DNA of 64,000 bases from Beta vulgaris subsp. vulgaris (taxonomy: Eukaryota > Streptophyta > Magnoliopsida > Caryophyllales > Amaranthaceae), in contig NC_079206.1 in the NCBI RefSeq assembly GCF_026745355.1, positions 14,974,205 through 15,038,204 on the forward strand, in the 5' to 3' direction. Positions 10,680 to 23,490 of this stretch are shown one piece after another. The position numbers were made by a program, and so were the translations under genes. Below the pieces are notes generated by a model that made no database searches, had not been told where the DNA came from, and saw nothing but the letters and a program-made list of their open reading frames with translations. Numbering within the stretch: position 1 is the first letter of the stretch; the number at the start of each line of letters is the position of its first letter.

Positions 10680-11183
10680 TATGATAAACTAGACAAGAAA
10701 ATAATATAACAACATAGTGCAAATAATTACAAACGCAGAAATTTAGACATGAAAACGCTTTTTTGGAAGAACATGAAAACGCTATTAATAGGCAGAAAAC
10801 CACGGGCAGACTTTAGTAGATCTTGACAAAGGGCGTATACTTTGTTACTTAGTGGAGAGGATATCTGAGATAGAGACTCAAAGAGAGCGAGCTAGTGAGC
10901 TTGGTTTTACAGGATTTATTATACAAGTATTTAATTATTTATAGCAAAAAATGTATCCATTTGGCAGCTAGAGAACTGAGAACATTCCCACAATCTCTTG
11001 ATCTTCGAGCTTCAAGAGGGACGTATTCCTATCTCTTTTGACAACTCTCAAACGTATGAAAGTCGGTTCTAGCTCTTCATTCGGTTGGGAATGTGGGATG
11101 ATCGAGTCTGGCCAATTGTAGGATGCTAAGCGAGCCAATAGAGGTGTGCCACATTCTCCGTGTATACTTCATCGGTTTTTATT
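10680..11183. other. Intergenic DNA
   Basis: I see no gene or clear repeat. Short AT-rich stretches only. Confidence 0.45.
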
Positions 11184-11515
11184 GGAAAAATTCACAAGAG
11201 GGGTCATATTATTACGTTTTTTATAAGTTTCAATATAGATTATTTCTTGCAGAGTTTACCATCTTGTGATTTTTATAGATTGTGAATTACTTATAAGCGG
11301 TTTAGAAGGCAAGATTTTTAAATGTTTGTCTCAGTTTGCTGGAAGTGTTTGAAGATGATAAACGTTTAAAATACGCGCCTTCTAAACCGATTATAAGTAA
11401 CTCGGGACCTATGAAAATCACAAGATAGTAAACTTGAGATACGTAGGTAATAATTCATAGTCGGGACTTATAAAAGAAAATGGATAATAGTTGGGCCCCT
11501 CTTGTGAATTTTTCC
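11184..11515. mobile_element. Foldback MITE with an 8-bp target duplication
   Basis: The two halves are near-complete inverted copies. The left starts GGAAAAATTCACAAGAGGGG; the right ends with its complement. Arms extend to GGTTTAGAAGGC on each side of a short centre. TTTTTATT flanks both ends exactly (11176-11183 and 11516-11523). An 8-bp duplication fits a hAT-type or degenerate MULE-type transposase. Confidence 0.75.
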
Positions 11516-11539
11516 TTTTTATTAGAAGACTCATTTTGA

Positions 11540-12185
11540 CTTTAGCATTGTTCACAATATGACTTTCATTAGCTTTTGTGATTTATACTTAAGGAAAAAT
11601 CAGTCATGTGATATCTTGTTAAATTTGCCTCAAAGAATATTTTCAGAAAATCAATTTTTATACTTTTTGTGTATTAATATTATATTAAGGTTAATATTAA
11701 TATCTGCGCAAGTGTGTTTAAGGGAATTAGTCTAACTCATAAAAAAAGATGGAAGTATCATAAGCAAAAATATGCTTCTATATACCAATGTGTGCTGTCT
11801 CACATGACTTTACTGTTTTTAATATTTAAGTTTGAGGTTAAGAGTATAGCCCACATGTGAGTTAGGGATAGTTTGTCTCACATTGAAGAATGAAAGAGAA
11901 TGACTAACATATAGATCGATGTGTTACTGATTAAGGTGGCTCACATGTGAGGGGGAGTGTTAAGAGTATAACCCACATGTGAGTTAGGAACAGTTTGTCC
12001 CACATGTGAGTTAGGAACAATTTGTCCCATATCTCGGGTCTTAATGGACCAGACACTTGAGAGTAGGGGGGAAAGGTAAGGGAATCCCTACCCTCAAAGT
12101 ACCTCTAGTAGGGATTGGACCCCCAACCTTGAGGTTGGAAGGGTGCTCTCCTTACCATTAGACCAAGTACTACTTAATTAAAGAA
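11540..12185. repeat. CACATGTGAG repeats and a tRNA-like SINE head
   Basis: Copies of CACATGTGAGTTAGGAACA and variants recur from 11850 to 12035, partly in tandem. On the - strand, about 12105-12172, TGGTCTAATGGTAAGG and GGGGGTCCAATCCC have the spacing of tRNA-like A and B boxes, suggesting a SINE head or tRNA relic. The order of parts resembles a degenerate retroposon; no ends are certain. Confidence 0.4.
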
Positions 12186-14290
12186 TTAGAGAGATTGTAT
12201 GTGATCATTCTCTCTTCTGACATGGGCTTGTATATAGGGCCAATAAAGTTTATCATTTGATTAAGACAATTTTGAAATATGTAAATGAGAAGCTTCTGAG
12301 AAAAAGGCACAAACTTGCGGTTTGAAGTCTTGAAGAACCTTTCTCCTCAAAAAGAAAAAAAGTGTTGAAGAGCTTTTCAATAGAGATACTTCCAAAAAAT
12401 AATATTAGATTTAAGATTTAAATAGCAGAAGAGAAGTTTATGCTAATGAAAACACTTCCAAAGATAAATCTGTTAATGAAAACCAACTTCAAAAGACTAG
12501 TCTATGCTCGTATGCATTAAATGTAATGCCTGCCTTTTAGTCCTAGTCTACTACTTAAATATCATCTTTCCTTTTCCCTAAAAAAAAGAAATTTTTTTGT
12601 TTTCCTTTCTTTTAGATAAGAACATGAATGTACCCCTAAAAAAGAAAGATAATAACGGGAATTTTATTTTCAAAAAACCTTATAAACTAATTGCTCTATT
12701 GCATAAACACTATACTATTATCAAAATAAAATAAAAAAATGTTATCTTAAACTCCTATTTACTTCGACCATTTTTTAAAAAATAAACTTATATTAGGTTA
12801 GTCGGTTTTACATTCATTAGATATTAAAGTTAAAAGTTTTATGTATTATTAATAAGGAATAACCTTGTAAAACAAAAGTACCTCAATATTACTGTATAAT
12901 AAATATGTGTCTTAAATACGAAAAATTCGCAGATTAACAAAAAAAAATCTCTAATAAACAAGATTGTATATGTCAATATTATAAAATAAGAATAATATCG
13001 TAGGAGATTTGAGGTCTCGTAGTATGTAATATTGATAGATCTTAGAAAAGGTACGTAGAATTCTTTTATTAGATTTATGAAAAGTTTTTGTGTGTAAGTA
13101 AATGACTAAGTGGAAATGATGTAGACGGAATTCGATCCCAAGTATTTAGTACCACTACCACCCTTACAATACTTTACCAACCAAGCTAAATGACATCCAC
13201 CTTTAGGTTTTATTTACTTTAGATAGGTCCTTATAGGAGGTCTTGTGTAAGACTCTAAGATTATGTATGCCATTTTTTCTATAATAATAATGGTTTTATG
13301 ATTCTCAATTATGATTTATTAACTAAGTACGATTTTTAAGGGCTCATTCAATATTACTATCAGTTTTTGAATTTTATAATTAAAAGTCATATATTGTAAG
13401 TTGTATGATAAAATTAAAAAAATATCAAACTCATTCCATTCATAATTATTTTTGAAACTAAGAAGTTTTCAATATGTATAATAAAATAGAAAACAAAGTT
13501 TAAATTCATTTAAAAAACTTCTCAAGTTAAACTTAGCTCTATTCAATTCATTAACATTTCAAGCCAAATTCAAATAACTTGAGTGAGATGGATAATTTTC
13601 ATTAATCATTACGGTTCGTAGTGTGTCCTTTATCCATGATTATGAAATTAGGTTTCTTTTGGACTTACATGTATAAACTAAACTAAATTTGTAAGAGAAA
13701 TTAACAAATTGAAGTTGAACTGACCTCAAATTAACTTGACCGGCCTGTTAAAAAACGTCCTATAGAACATGGCATCAACTCGCTAACAACAAATCTTTGG
13801 TAGGTTTACAATAATTCATTGTGAACCCAAACAAATTAATATCACACAAAATCTGACTATTTTTTTTTATTCAGCAATTAACTGGTCAAGTAGTCTCGGC
13901 TCTCATGAGTTAGGAGATAACAAGGGATCCCAACCCATAAGAAAACTTCCAGAGACTGAAAAGTGGAGGTTTATACCCAAACAAATATCCACAAACACCC
14001 CAAATTTGAGGTTAATGAGAGTCGAACTCCCGACCATGAAGTTGGGAGGTGGGATAACAAAAAAAACTAAATATATCATACAAAAAATGACTATATGAAA
14101 AATATATTATTTCATATGAAACCTGATTATATCATACAATAACCATCCACCTAGTACACATTAAATTACGACTATAGTTAGACTGACTAAAAAAAGGTAA
14201 AATAAAATAAACTGAATTAAAAAATAATTAAATTGAACTGAATTGAACTAAACTAAACTGTGCGCACCCTATACGACTATCTCTATTCTC
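12186..14290. other. AT-rich intergenic DNA with SINE-like fragments
   Basis: No gene is supported. At 13125-13195 on the - strand, AGCTTGGTTGGTAAAG and GGGATCGAATTCC resemble RNA polymerase III A and B boxes. A similar decayed pair lies near 13900-14055. Otherwise the stretch is AT-rich without visible structure. Confidence 0.4.
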
Positions 14291-14339
14291 TCATGTGAGT
14301 GCTGTGACATTGAGCGTGCAAAAAAGTCTAAAACCCCAG

Positions 14340-15338
14340 ATTTCCGTGTCAATTGTATTCTCTCTACGGGGTCCTGGGGTCTTAATACAGAAATAGTGAA
14401 GCATCAAAGTATAAGAGGGAAGAAGACTGAAGACCCCAACCACCATATTGCTTCAAATTCTCTCTTATCTCTTCTTCTTTTCCTCAAGTATAAAGGATAT
14501 CATATCGCTGACAATATTAAAGCTCCTTTTTCCATTTGTATTTCTGGTAAAGTTCTGCACTTTTTTTTTATCTTCATTTCTAAGAATATTTTTGGTTGTG
14601 AATGTTCTCAACAACATTACGTTTTTTAGCTTGGAATTATCTAACATTCTATTCTTGATTAACAGTTGCATGCATTTCATTTCTCCCTCCTTATAAATGT
14701 AATTTCTGCTTCTTTTTCTTTGATTTCACTCATTTTTTCTACTGTCTTAAAGATCTTACATGACTTTGTTCTTCAAATTTTTACTGGGGAATTTAGTTTC
14801 TCTGTAAATTTTCTGAAAGATCTTGTTTATCTTAGAAAAAAAATTACAAAATTGTAGATATTTATTTAGATAACTGTAATATAAGAGCATTGGTTTGAGA
14901 GTATGATCTGTCTCAATTATATCTGTCTTTTGCATGGTACAAGTTACCTTTTCTTTTTTTATTTTTCTTTTTTATGCACTTTATTAATAATCATCTTTGT
15001 ATTCTTCTCGTGAGTCTTGTGAAGCTTTTAAATTTGTGTCAGTAAGATTTCTGCTCCTCCACATATTTAGTTTTTTTTATTTATTTAAAATTCAAAAAAA
15101 AAGTTTCCTTTTTCTTTTTTCATTTCTCTGATTACTACTATAGGATATAGTACTGTATATCTAAACCCTGCACTTGATCAGTAATGATCTAAGAATAAGT
15201 GAACCTTTTGTGGAAATTGTTAAGTTAGTTTGTATGTCATAATTTTTTGCTCATATGTTATTTATTTTGTTATTATTGTGCACGAATGTATAGCTAGTAT
15301 AGTAATCATTAAGATTTTACTTGCATAAAATGTTGCAG
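14340..15338 (+). promoter_or_regulatory. Putative 5' leader and leader intron of the APRR2-like gene
   Basis: The coding exon is preceded by a clear acceptor (TGTTGCAG, ending at 15338), so at least one upstream non-coding exon must exist. A plausible one lies at about 14390-14547, ending at CTGGTAAAG, with a C/T-rich stretch typical of plant leaders. The transcription start and exact donor cannot be fixed from sequence alone. The short open frames here have no recognisable product. Confidence 0.4.
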
Positions 15339-15399
15339 ATTTGATTTATATGTGGTTAATTATCGAATTTCCACATTGCTAAACGATGCGAAACCAGCT

Positions 15400-18300
15400 A
15401 TGGTTTGCACTGCCAATGATTTACTGGAGTGGAAGAATTTTCCCAAAGGCCTTAAGATCCTACTTCTTGATGAGGACACAGATTCTGCAGCTGAGATAAA
15501 ATCCAAGCTTGAGGAAATGGAGTATATAGGTTAGACATGTATTTACTTCGAACTCTTTATTTTATCGATCTTAAGTACCCAGGTCGGATCCTTGTCATAA
15601 GATTTCATAGAAGCCGAAGTCTGATACAATACCAGACTGTGTTTCCCCGTCCGAAGTTACATAGTAATTAGTATATAACATTATGTATTAGAGTTGTTTA
15701 CTTGTGGATGGTGGCGAATTTAGTTGGTAAAGTCTTGTAGAGGTGGTGTGCGAAACCTAATATCATACTCCTTTATCGCCATCGCCCTTTGGCTCTTCTA
15801 TACACCAAAAAATAGAGTTGTCTTGCTTCTTTTAAGCCCATCTTATTTGTCTGCAAATTTCTGTGCTATTATGACATAAAAGGAAAATATGAGAACCACC
15901 CTTTTGAACTCATTAATTGGGTAGTTCTGTTTTGGTTATTCATATGCCGTATACGCTGGTCCATTTATTATTAATTTCTTTTAACAAACTGCTTACCTTG
16001 ATTTGGTATCTAGTAGAAATATTTTAACCTTTGAGCAAATTTGGTTTGCACTTCTCTTTGAAGTAAGATTTTTGTGCTTCCATGAATAATGCTATAACAA
16101 GTAATTATTTTATTTGTCTTCTGTGACCAATTATTTGTTCAAACTTAAAGACTGTTGAGCTAAATGAAGGAGGCAAAGCTATCAATACATTGGACATTTT
16201 TCTGCTAGCATTAATTCGAACTGTATTAAGTCCTTTTTTTGTGAACACTTATGCAAGTTTCTTTTTAAAAAAAATTATCGGCTAACTTTTGTGTAAATTA
16301 TCCGCATAGTTTCTTTCTCATTTTTCTTCCAAAAATTGACAATGTGAAGTTCTTCTGCCTAGTTATTGCATTTGCCAGTGAGCATGAAGCTTTATGTGCA
16401 ATCTCAAGCAAAAATGAGAGCTTCCACGTTGCCATTGTAGAGGTAACATATTTCATTTTTTTGATAGGATGGTAACATATTTCATTTGTTAGTCTGAAAG
16501 ACGAACGTACAACTTGAAAGCTATTCACTTATTCTCTTATATTAGGACACCATTTGTTTTTCAATTTTGCTGTATTATTTCTCTTTACTTGCTACATTAG
16601 TTTTTGCACAGTGTCCAAGACCAACCGTTGGCCATTAATATCTTTAAATAGGAGCTTGTTTGGTTAACCTTCAAATGCATGGGAAATTAGAGTTCCTATG
16701 AAGTAAATATATGTGTTGTTGTTTGGTTGAAAAACATGGGAAGTAGAACTTCCTAGGAAGTTCTATTTCCTACAAAATGGAGGAAATAACTTACCTACGC
16801 CTCCCTAGGTAAGTGGAAATTCCCATGGGAAATAGAATTTTCCATGTTTAACCAAACAAAAAAATGTACTTCCTAGGAAATAAAATTTCATGGGCAATGC
16901 AAATTCATGAGAAGTTATGCTTCCCAACTTCAACCAAACAAGCCCAAGGCATTTTGAATAATATTTAAAAGTTAATGAACCTTTGAGCATTAACATCTTT
17001 AATTATGCATTGTTAAAATCTTAAAAAGAAAATTTTCATGAAGACAGACATTGAGACAAGTAAAAAAATGGAGGGAGTATTAAGGTTGAACATTGAAATA
17101 GTAATTCCATTTAGCCACTGCATCTCCTCTTAAATTATGGATTATGTGTTAATGATCTCAAAATGTCCATGAGTTTGCAGTTATATAAATTCTATGTTTT
17201 GTTCCCTTATTATATATAATTTGTTACCAACAGAATTATTATTACCTTCGGTCTTAACAGGTGAGTATAGACAATCGTGATGGGAGATGCAACTTTCTGG
17301 AAACTGCAAAGGATCTTCCAACAATCAGTAAGCATTATTTTTTATGTCAATTATTTTCAGATTCTTTTGCATGCTTGTCACGAACTCGAACATGTGTTCA
17401 TGATCGTGAACTAATCAAAAGTTGCATCTGTATTTCAAGCAAATTTTCTAGTTTCCAATACCTTTGTCCTATACATTAAATTCATATCTTAATGATGTAA
17501 AGTGCAATTCCCTGGTTGTAGTGACATCAAAAGAGCGCTGCTTGAGCACCATGATGAAGTGTATAGCGGTAGTGTTTCTAATCAGAGGCAATTATGTTGT
17601 CATTTGGCGTTTTTAAGTTTGCTTAGCTGAGATCTCAAACATATTCATCCTTCCTTTTCATGAAATGGCAGCTTGGTGCAGTTGAATTTCTTGTAAAGCC
17701 ACTATCAGAAGAAAAACTCCGAAATATATGGCAGCATGTAGTTCATAAGGTACTGACCCCCTTAGGTGACAGACTTTATCATTGTGAAGAAATTGCTGAA
17801 TTTCTTTCTTGCAATTTGACAGGCATTTAACACCAGTGGAAGTGCGAAGTCGGAATCAGTCGATTCTGTCAAAGAATTTGTGGGATCTATTTTGGAAATT
17901 CAGCAACAAAATATAGCAACACAAACACAAGTCACCGAAAAACCTATGATAGACACAGAAGTGGACCAACGTGATCATGACCAATCAGCTTCTGGTGATA
18001 AGTTCCCTGCTCCTTCAACTCCCCAAATAAAACAAAGTGGAAGATCCTTGGATGATGGAGACTATCCAGATCAAACCAACGGCTCCCCCATCAAGGAGGG
18101 TGGGGAATGTGACGAGGAAACCAAATCTGTCGACAATACATATAATGGCGAATCATCTGCCAAAATGGAGGTGGATCCACCTCAGCCAACTTCTGTAGTA
18201 GTTATTAAAGAGGAGGAAGATCGTAGTGATGGGTCAAGGGGCACCGATATTTCTGTACCTCAGTCACATGACAAAGAAGATGCTAATGTTAGTCTGAATA

Positions 18301-20877
18301 GTGGAAACTCAAATAAAGAATCTAAAAATGTACGTGGAACAAAGGGTAGCCGGAGAAAATTAAAGGTATGAATGGGACAAATTTATTTATAAACTTGTAT
18401 TTAATAACTTTTCATCTACAATCATGAGTAATTTGTTGCTTTCTTTGGAAGTATGTTATTTGTAATTGTAGTCATATAATATAAGGATTGAGTTTTTATA
18501 TACGTGATCACTTCGTTCAGGTAGACTGGACACCTGATCTTCATAAGAGATTTGTGCAAGCAGTAGAGCAACTCGGTGTAGATCAAGCCATCCCTTCTCG
18601 AATATTAGAGCTGATGAAAGTGGAAGGACTGACTAGACATAACATAGCTAGTCATCTCCAGGTATTATAATGTTCACAAACTTCTGGTCCAAAAATTAGT
18701 TTATCTGATGGATTTTTTTGTTGTTGCTGGTAGTTAAAACATATTAGTAAAATTTTCCTGCAGAAATATAGAATGCATAGACGACACATTTTGCCTAAGC
18801 AAGAAGAACGAAGGTGGCCGCACCCTAGAGATTCGATGCAAAGGAATTACTACTCTCACCGACCAGTGATGGCATACCCTCCCTATCACACCAATCATAC
18901 ATTCACATCTGGGCAAGTCTACCCAATGTGGGGACAGCAGGGTTGTCAGCCTCATGGCTACCCGATGTGGGGCCCCCCAAGCTACCCTTGGCAGCCCGCT
19001 GAAAATTGGCCTTGGAAGCCTTACCCTGCGGTAAAAGAATCTGCTTTCTTCGAAAGCCAATCACTTATAATATAATACCAGGTTAAGTTGTGACGTGCTG
19101 TTACCTTTATTTTTGTTTCAGATGCATGCAGATGCATGGGGGTGCCCTGTGATGCCGCCTCCCTCATGCCCAACCTCGGCATTTCCTCAAGTGAGTTGCA
19201 TTTGTGTTCTTCATGCAATATCATATTGTTACTGTTCCATGTAAAGTAATTATCATATCATAAATATGTACATAAATCATAATAGTTGGTTAAATTTAAC
19301 TTTCATTTGACAGCAGGTACAAGGTGCATATGGGTTCCACAGTCCTGATAGCTATGGGAAGAATTCTGCTGATATTAACCCGGTAACTTAATTTTTCCCT
19401 CCATTATACAATGTTCTTCTGGTCTGTACTAACTCTTGTTGCCTACAATGTGCCTCCAAGAAATGACCATTCAGGGGCTCGCTGGGCCAAAATCTTCACT
19501 CCTCTTTTTTATGGACTTGTATTATTGTTCATTGTTTGACCTCCATACCTATATTATTGTTTCTAATGTCTTGTCCTGTTAGAAATTGATGTTGAAGAGA
19601 CATCATTTGTTTGTGTGTCGCCTATTGATCTAAACCACAAAATTAGCAGCCTCTTTCAGAATTTTATCTAAGTTTTTTTTCCGTTGTTCGGTGATAGTAA
19701 ATTAGGAAAGTTAAGATCTTGTACTTGAATCCCAACAACCAATACCATGCTTTTTCCCTCTAAACTACAAAGTACTACTTGTACAATACAGGACCCATAG
19801 GTTAATACTTGGCGCGGTGCAGATGAGCAGCAGCACATGCTGAATTTTTATTAGGACAAATATATTGGTCTTCTACGTAATATATGTGTCATAAATGAAT
19901 GTGTGATTATATACAACCTAGAAAATGGCTTATCATACATGACTGATACCTTTTAGGCCTGTTTGGTAATGTGGTCCTTGAAACCATCAAAATTCGGGTT
20001 TTTCTTAAACAAAGATGAGCATTATTCTTCAATACTCATTCTATCCAGAATCAGTTTTTACATTGTCTCAATCTTTCATTGTTAGAGTATATGACAGTAA
20101 GTTAAAGTTTCTCTTTAAAATAGTTGTGTTGTTTATATCCTCTCTCAATGAGGGCGTATTAGGAAACCCGCTTATAAACCTATACTGTTTTAGAATATGT
20201 GGTAATATATTCCCCAACATCTTAGAGTCGTATATATATATCCTGATCTTGAGTGCATCAACAATTCAACATGCCATGCAAAATTATATTGAAATGGTTT
20301 TTGATTGTTCACATAAGATACTTTTGTCAACCTATATGTGTAGTTAGATAGAGAAGGAGTCTCTTCAAGAGGCATGCATTAGGGTAATGTTGATGTAAAT
20401 GTATACACATAGCTGGCTTAAATTGACTTAGCTTGGGTGCAATATATTCAAGAATTGATGTGACAAACACAAACCTAAAATTATAACTCATGCTATGATG
20501 ATATAGATAATGGAGTTATCTATGTATGGTGGCCCCATCATGGTAGAATATTTGGAAGTAATAATCTAATACTTCCTCCGTTCTGAAATAAGTGAAACAC
20601 TTCTCTACAAAAAAAACTCTCACATAAAATAAAGAAGTGTTTCACTTATTTTATAACGAATGAAGTATTATGAATCTTAAAATTAATATGACTATGCTTA
20701 ATTAACCCCCAAATAATGATGTTGCAGGGAGAGGAGGTTATTGATAAGGTGGTTAAGGAAGCAATAAACAAACCATGGTTGCCATTACCCATAGGCCTTA
20801 AACCACCTTCAACCGATAGTGTCCTAGCTGAGCTCTCAAGGCAAGGAATCTCTATCATCCCTCACCATCCATGCTGA
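15400..20877 (+). CDS. APRR2: APRR2-like pseudo-response regulator, GARP family
   Basis: Nuclear transcription factor of the APRR2/GLK-related class; in other plants such genes influence chloroplast development and pigment. Coding exons: 15400-15529, 16363-16442, 17261-17327, 17522-17568, 17672-17749, 17823-18365, 18521-18661, 18764-19030, 19122-19190, 19314-19382, 20728-20877; all joins are GT-AG and in frame. The sum is 546 codons, close to the ~535 I recall for the Arabidopsis protein. Residues ~18-134 form a receiver domain: acidic pair D24/D26 and Lys117 (VKPLS) are kept, but the phospho-acceptor position is Glu70 (VAIVEVS), hence 'pseudo'. Residues 316-369 are the GARP/Myb-like domain ([11 protein letters not shown] to [11 protein letters not shown]). 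A Pro/Trp/Tyr-rich region follows, then the family C-terminus ([14 protein letters not shown]). The ATG at 15352 is in frame, but 15400 ([19 protein letters not shown]) matches the family start. The last intron is 1345 bp and holds a MITE. Confidence 0.93.
16651..16945. mobile_element. Tourist/hAT-like MITE in APRR2 intron 2
   Basis: Ends are GGAGCTTGTTTGGTTAA and the complement of GGGCTTGTTTGGTTGAAG. The interior consists of repeated inverted pieces around CTTCCTAGGAAG and CCCATGGGAA. The (G)CTTGTTTGGTT terminus is common among plant MITEs. The target duplication is not clear. Confidence 0.55.
20572..20665. mobile_element. Short Stowaway-like MITE in the last APRR2 intron
   Basis: A 94-bp hairpin: CTTCCTCCGTTCTGAAATAA on the left and its near complement on the right, with AAGTGAAACACTTCT repeated in the arms. 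TA dinucleotides flank both sides (20570-20571, 20666-20667). It lies about 60 bp upstream of the last acceptor site. Related to the element at 61873-62117. Confidence 0.75.
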
Positions 20878-21400
20878 CTTGGAACATTAATGTGAGAGGG
20901 GGGCCCACAAGGTGAAAAAATAAGCTAAGAAGGATCTGATGCTGCTGTACAACAGCTCAGTTGACAAGTGTCATGGTCCTGTTTGAAGCCGATTTTCCGA
21001 TCGCGCGATCGAGGTAAGGCCACGTATGTGATCCTGAAACCACAGAGGTGTTAGTGGTTGTAAATAGAGCTGACATGAAGTTGAGTTGATATTGGGGTAG
21101 GTGTTGGAAAAATATGATCAGATTGATCATAATGGAAAGAAAAGGGTGGGAATGTGAATGTGAATGTGATGGGTGGTGCATCATTGTTCAATGTTTGTTT
21201 CTTGTTGGTGGAATGAAAGAGGTCCTACACATCTTGTTGGAGGGTACTATTTCTGAAGGACTTGTCCCTTAATTTGTAGGGCGTAGTGCTTGAAATTTTC
21301 CCATTAAAACTCTCTCATGGTAATAAGAAAAAAGGTAGATATATTTTGAAGATTGCTTCATGTCGTTTCTCTTTCTCTCTTTTTTTTTTTCGAGGTAATA
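20878..21400 (+). other. Probable 3' UTR of the APRR2-like gene
   Basis: Directly follows the TGA. It holds the palindrome CGATCGCGCGATCG (about 20998-21011) and several A-rich stretches near 21310-21330 that could serve polyadenylation. The 3' end cannot be located from sequence alone. Confidence 0.4.
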
Positions 21401-21530
21401 ACATATCTTTTATTTATTTTCATTTATAAAGCATAACATATCTTTTATTTATATTCATTTATAAAGCATAATAATGAGGGCCTATGGATGTACGCAATAG
21501 TATAAGTTTATCACAAATTCTTATATGCAG

Positions 21531-22756
21531 CCGGCCACATAGGAAGTTACATGCGTGGCCGCGCGCGCGATACATTGTCAGTCCGTCAGCTCATTTTCAA
21601 ATGGTCATATCTCACTCGTTTCTCATCGTAATCGAGCTTTTGACCAAACGTTAGAAAGCTATCGAGCCAAATTTTCATATCCAACTTGAATCTTCGCAAA
21701 ATATTAAGTTTGCTATGAGATATGACCTTTTGAAGTTGGCCCTTATGCACAAACACTTATAAACAAATGAAGTTACTCTTATGACCAAATGGAGTTACTC
21801 TTATGACCAAATGGAATTACTTGTATGAGTATGTATTTACTTTATAAAGTAAAATGGTGTCACTCCTATAAAGAAATGTGCTTACTCTTATAAGCAAATG
21901 CGGTTATTTTTGTGAACCTTTGGGGTTACTCGTATAATTAAATGAGATTACTCGTATGATTTATTGAAGTTACTTGTATAAATAAATGAGGTTACTAGTA
22001 TGAATTAATTGAGTTACTCATAAGATTAAGTGAGGTTATTCATAGATTAAAGAACATTATTAGTATGAATTAATTGGATTACTCATATGATAAAAGTGAG
22101 GTTACTCATATAATAAAATGGGGTTACTTTTGTGAACAACTGGGGTTACTTGATCGAATTGGGGTTACTCGTATGACTACATGAGATTACTCGTATGATT
22201 TATTGAAGTTACTTGTATAAATGAATGAGGTTACTAGATGAATTAATTGGGTTACTCATAAGATTAAATGAGATTACTCATAAATTAAAGAACATTACTA
22301 GTATGAATTGATTGGGTTACTCATACGATAAAATTGGGGTTACTCATACAATAAAACGGGGTTATTTTTGTGATTGGGGTTACTTGATTAAATAGGGTCA
22401 TCATATGATTAAAAAAAAGTTAATATTGTAAATTAATGTTGTTACTCATATGAAAAAATGAAGTTACTTTTGTGAGCAAATGCGGTTACTCATTTAAATA
22501 AATGAGGTTACTAATAAGCTTACTTTTATGAATGAATGAGGTTACTCGTTTGAATAAATGTGGTTACTTTTGTGAACATTTGGGGTTACTCGTATGATTA
22601 AATGAAGTTACTTGTATGATTTATTGAAATTCCTTGTATAAATGAATGGGGTTACTAGTATGAATTTATTGGGTTACTCATAAAATTAAATGAAGGTACT
22701 CATATATTAAATGGCATTACTAGTATGAATTAATTGGGTTACTCATATGATAAAAA
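21531..22756. repeat. GGTTACTC minisatellite with a GC-rich head
   Basis: From about 21765 to 22750 the sequence is a degenerate array of 22-30-bp units of the form GGTTACTCATATGAATAAAT, with variants of every unit and higher-order repetition (blocks near 21925-22130 and 22150-22340 are alike). It is preceded at 21531-21560 by GCAGCCGGCCACATAGG and GTGGCCGCGCGCGCG. No protein frame runs through it. Confidence 0.8.
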
Positions 22757-23298
22757 TGTATTAGGCTCCCGTAGCCTCAGCCCCACCCTCCAGCCCCTTC
22801 CTCTCCCTCTTCCCCCGCCCCCGCCTGCCTCTCCCCTCCCCAGCCACGCCCACCCCTCCCCGCAGCTTCCCACCACCACCACACACAGCCCCCCCACCCC
22901 TTCTTCTTCTTATTCTTCCTTCCTCCTCCCCATTCTGAAATTTCAATTTTCTTTCTTTTTTTCACTGTTATTCATGAAAATGAAATAAATTTCGGTTATG
23001 CCATGGTAGAACTGAAAAAAATTGGTTCCCCCATGGTGGAATCAAATTTTTTTTTTTGTTTTCACCTTGATAAGATTGGAAAAATAAATAGTCTTTTCAA
23101 TAATGGTGAAAACTAAAAATTGGTTAGGTTCATGCTAAAAAAAATTATGAAATTCTAATTTTGGAGGTTAAAAAAATACAAAATACGTAAAAGAATACGA
23201 AAGATAAATATTAAACCCCAGTTCGAATTAGGGTTTGTTTAATTCAACTTATTTTGTCTTATATTATCTGAACTTATCTAATCTTATCTTATCTTATC
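22757..23298. other. C-rich tract, CCATGG repeat and TCTTATCTTA run
   Basis: At 22765-22940 the + strand is nearly all C and T; open frames on both strands are composition artefacts. At 22985-23200 lies a relative of the CCATGG repeat of 1300-1600. From 23260 TCTTATCTTA repeats form the left flank of the MULE-like element. Confidence 0.5.
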
Positions 23299-23490
23299 CG
23301 GTTTTTTCACCAAATACCCCTGACAAATTTAAAAATTCAACATATACCCTTAGTATTTCAGAAATGCACCATATACCCATGAATTTCAAAAAATTGTACA
23401 CCATATACCCTTTTCCTAAATGTCGTTAATCCACCGTTAGCTTTATTAACGATTTTGCCATCATTAAGTCCTAACCCTAATCTAACCTAA

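Noticed and set aside
12105..12172. tRNA gene on the - strand
   Set aside because: Box-like words are present, but no cloverleaf stem pairs well and the B-box is poor; better seen as a SINE head or relic.
15352..15399. Upstream in-frame ATG as APRR2 start
   Set aside because: The extra 16 residues do not fit the family, whose N-terminus begins at the MV-TANDL-like motif encoded from 15400.
22734..22988. Proline-rich frame and its Gly/Arg-rich antisense frame
   Set aside because: Low-complexity C/T-rich tract without conserved motifs.
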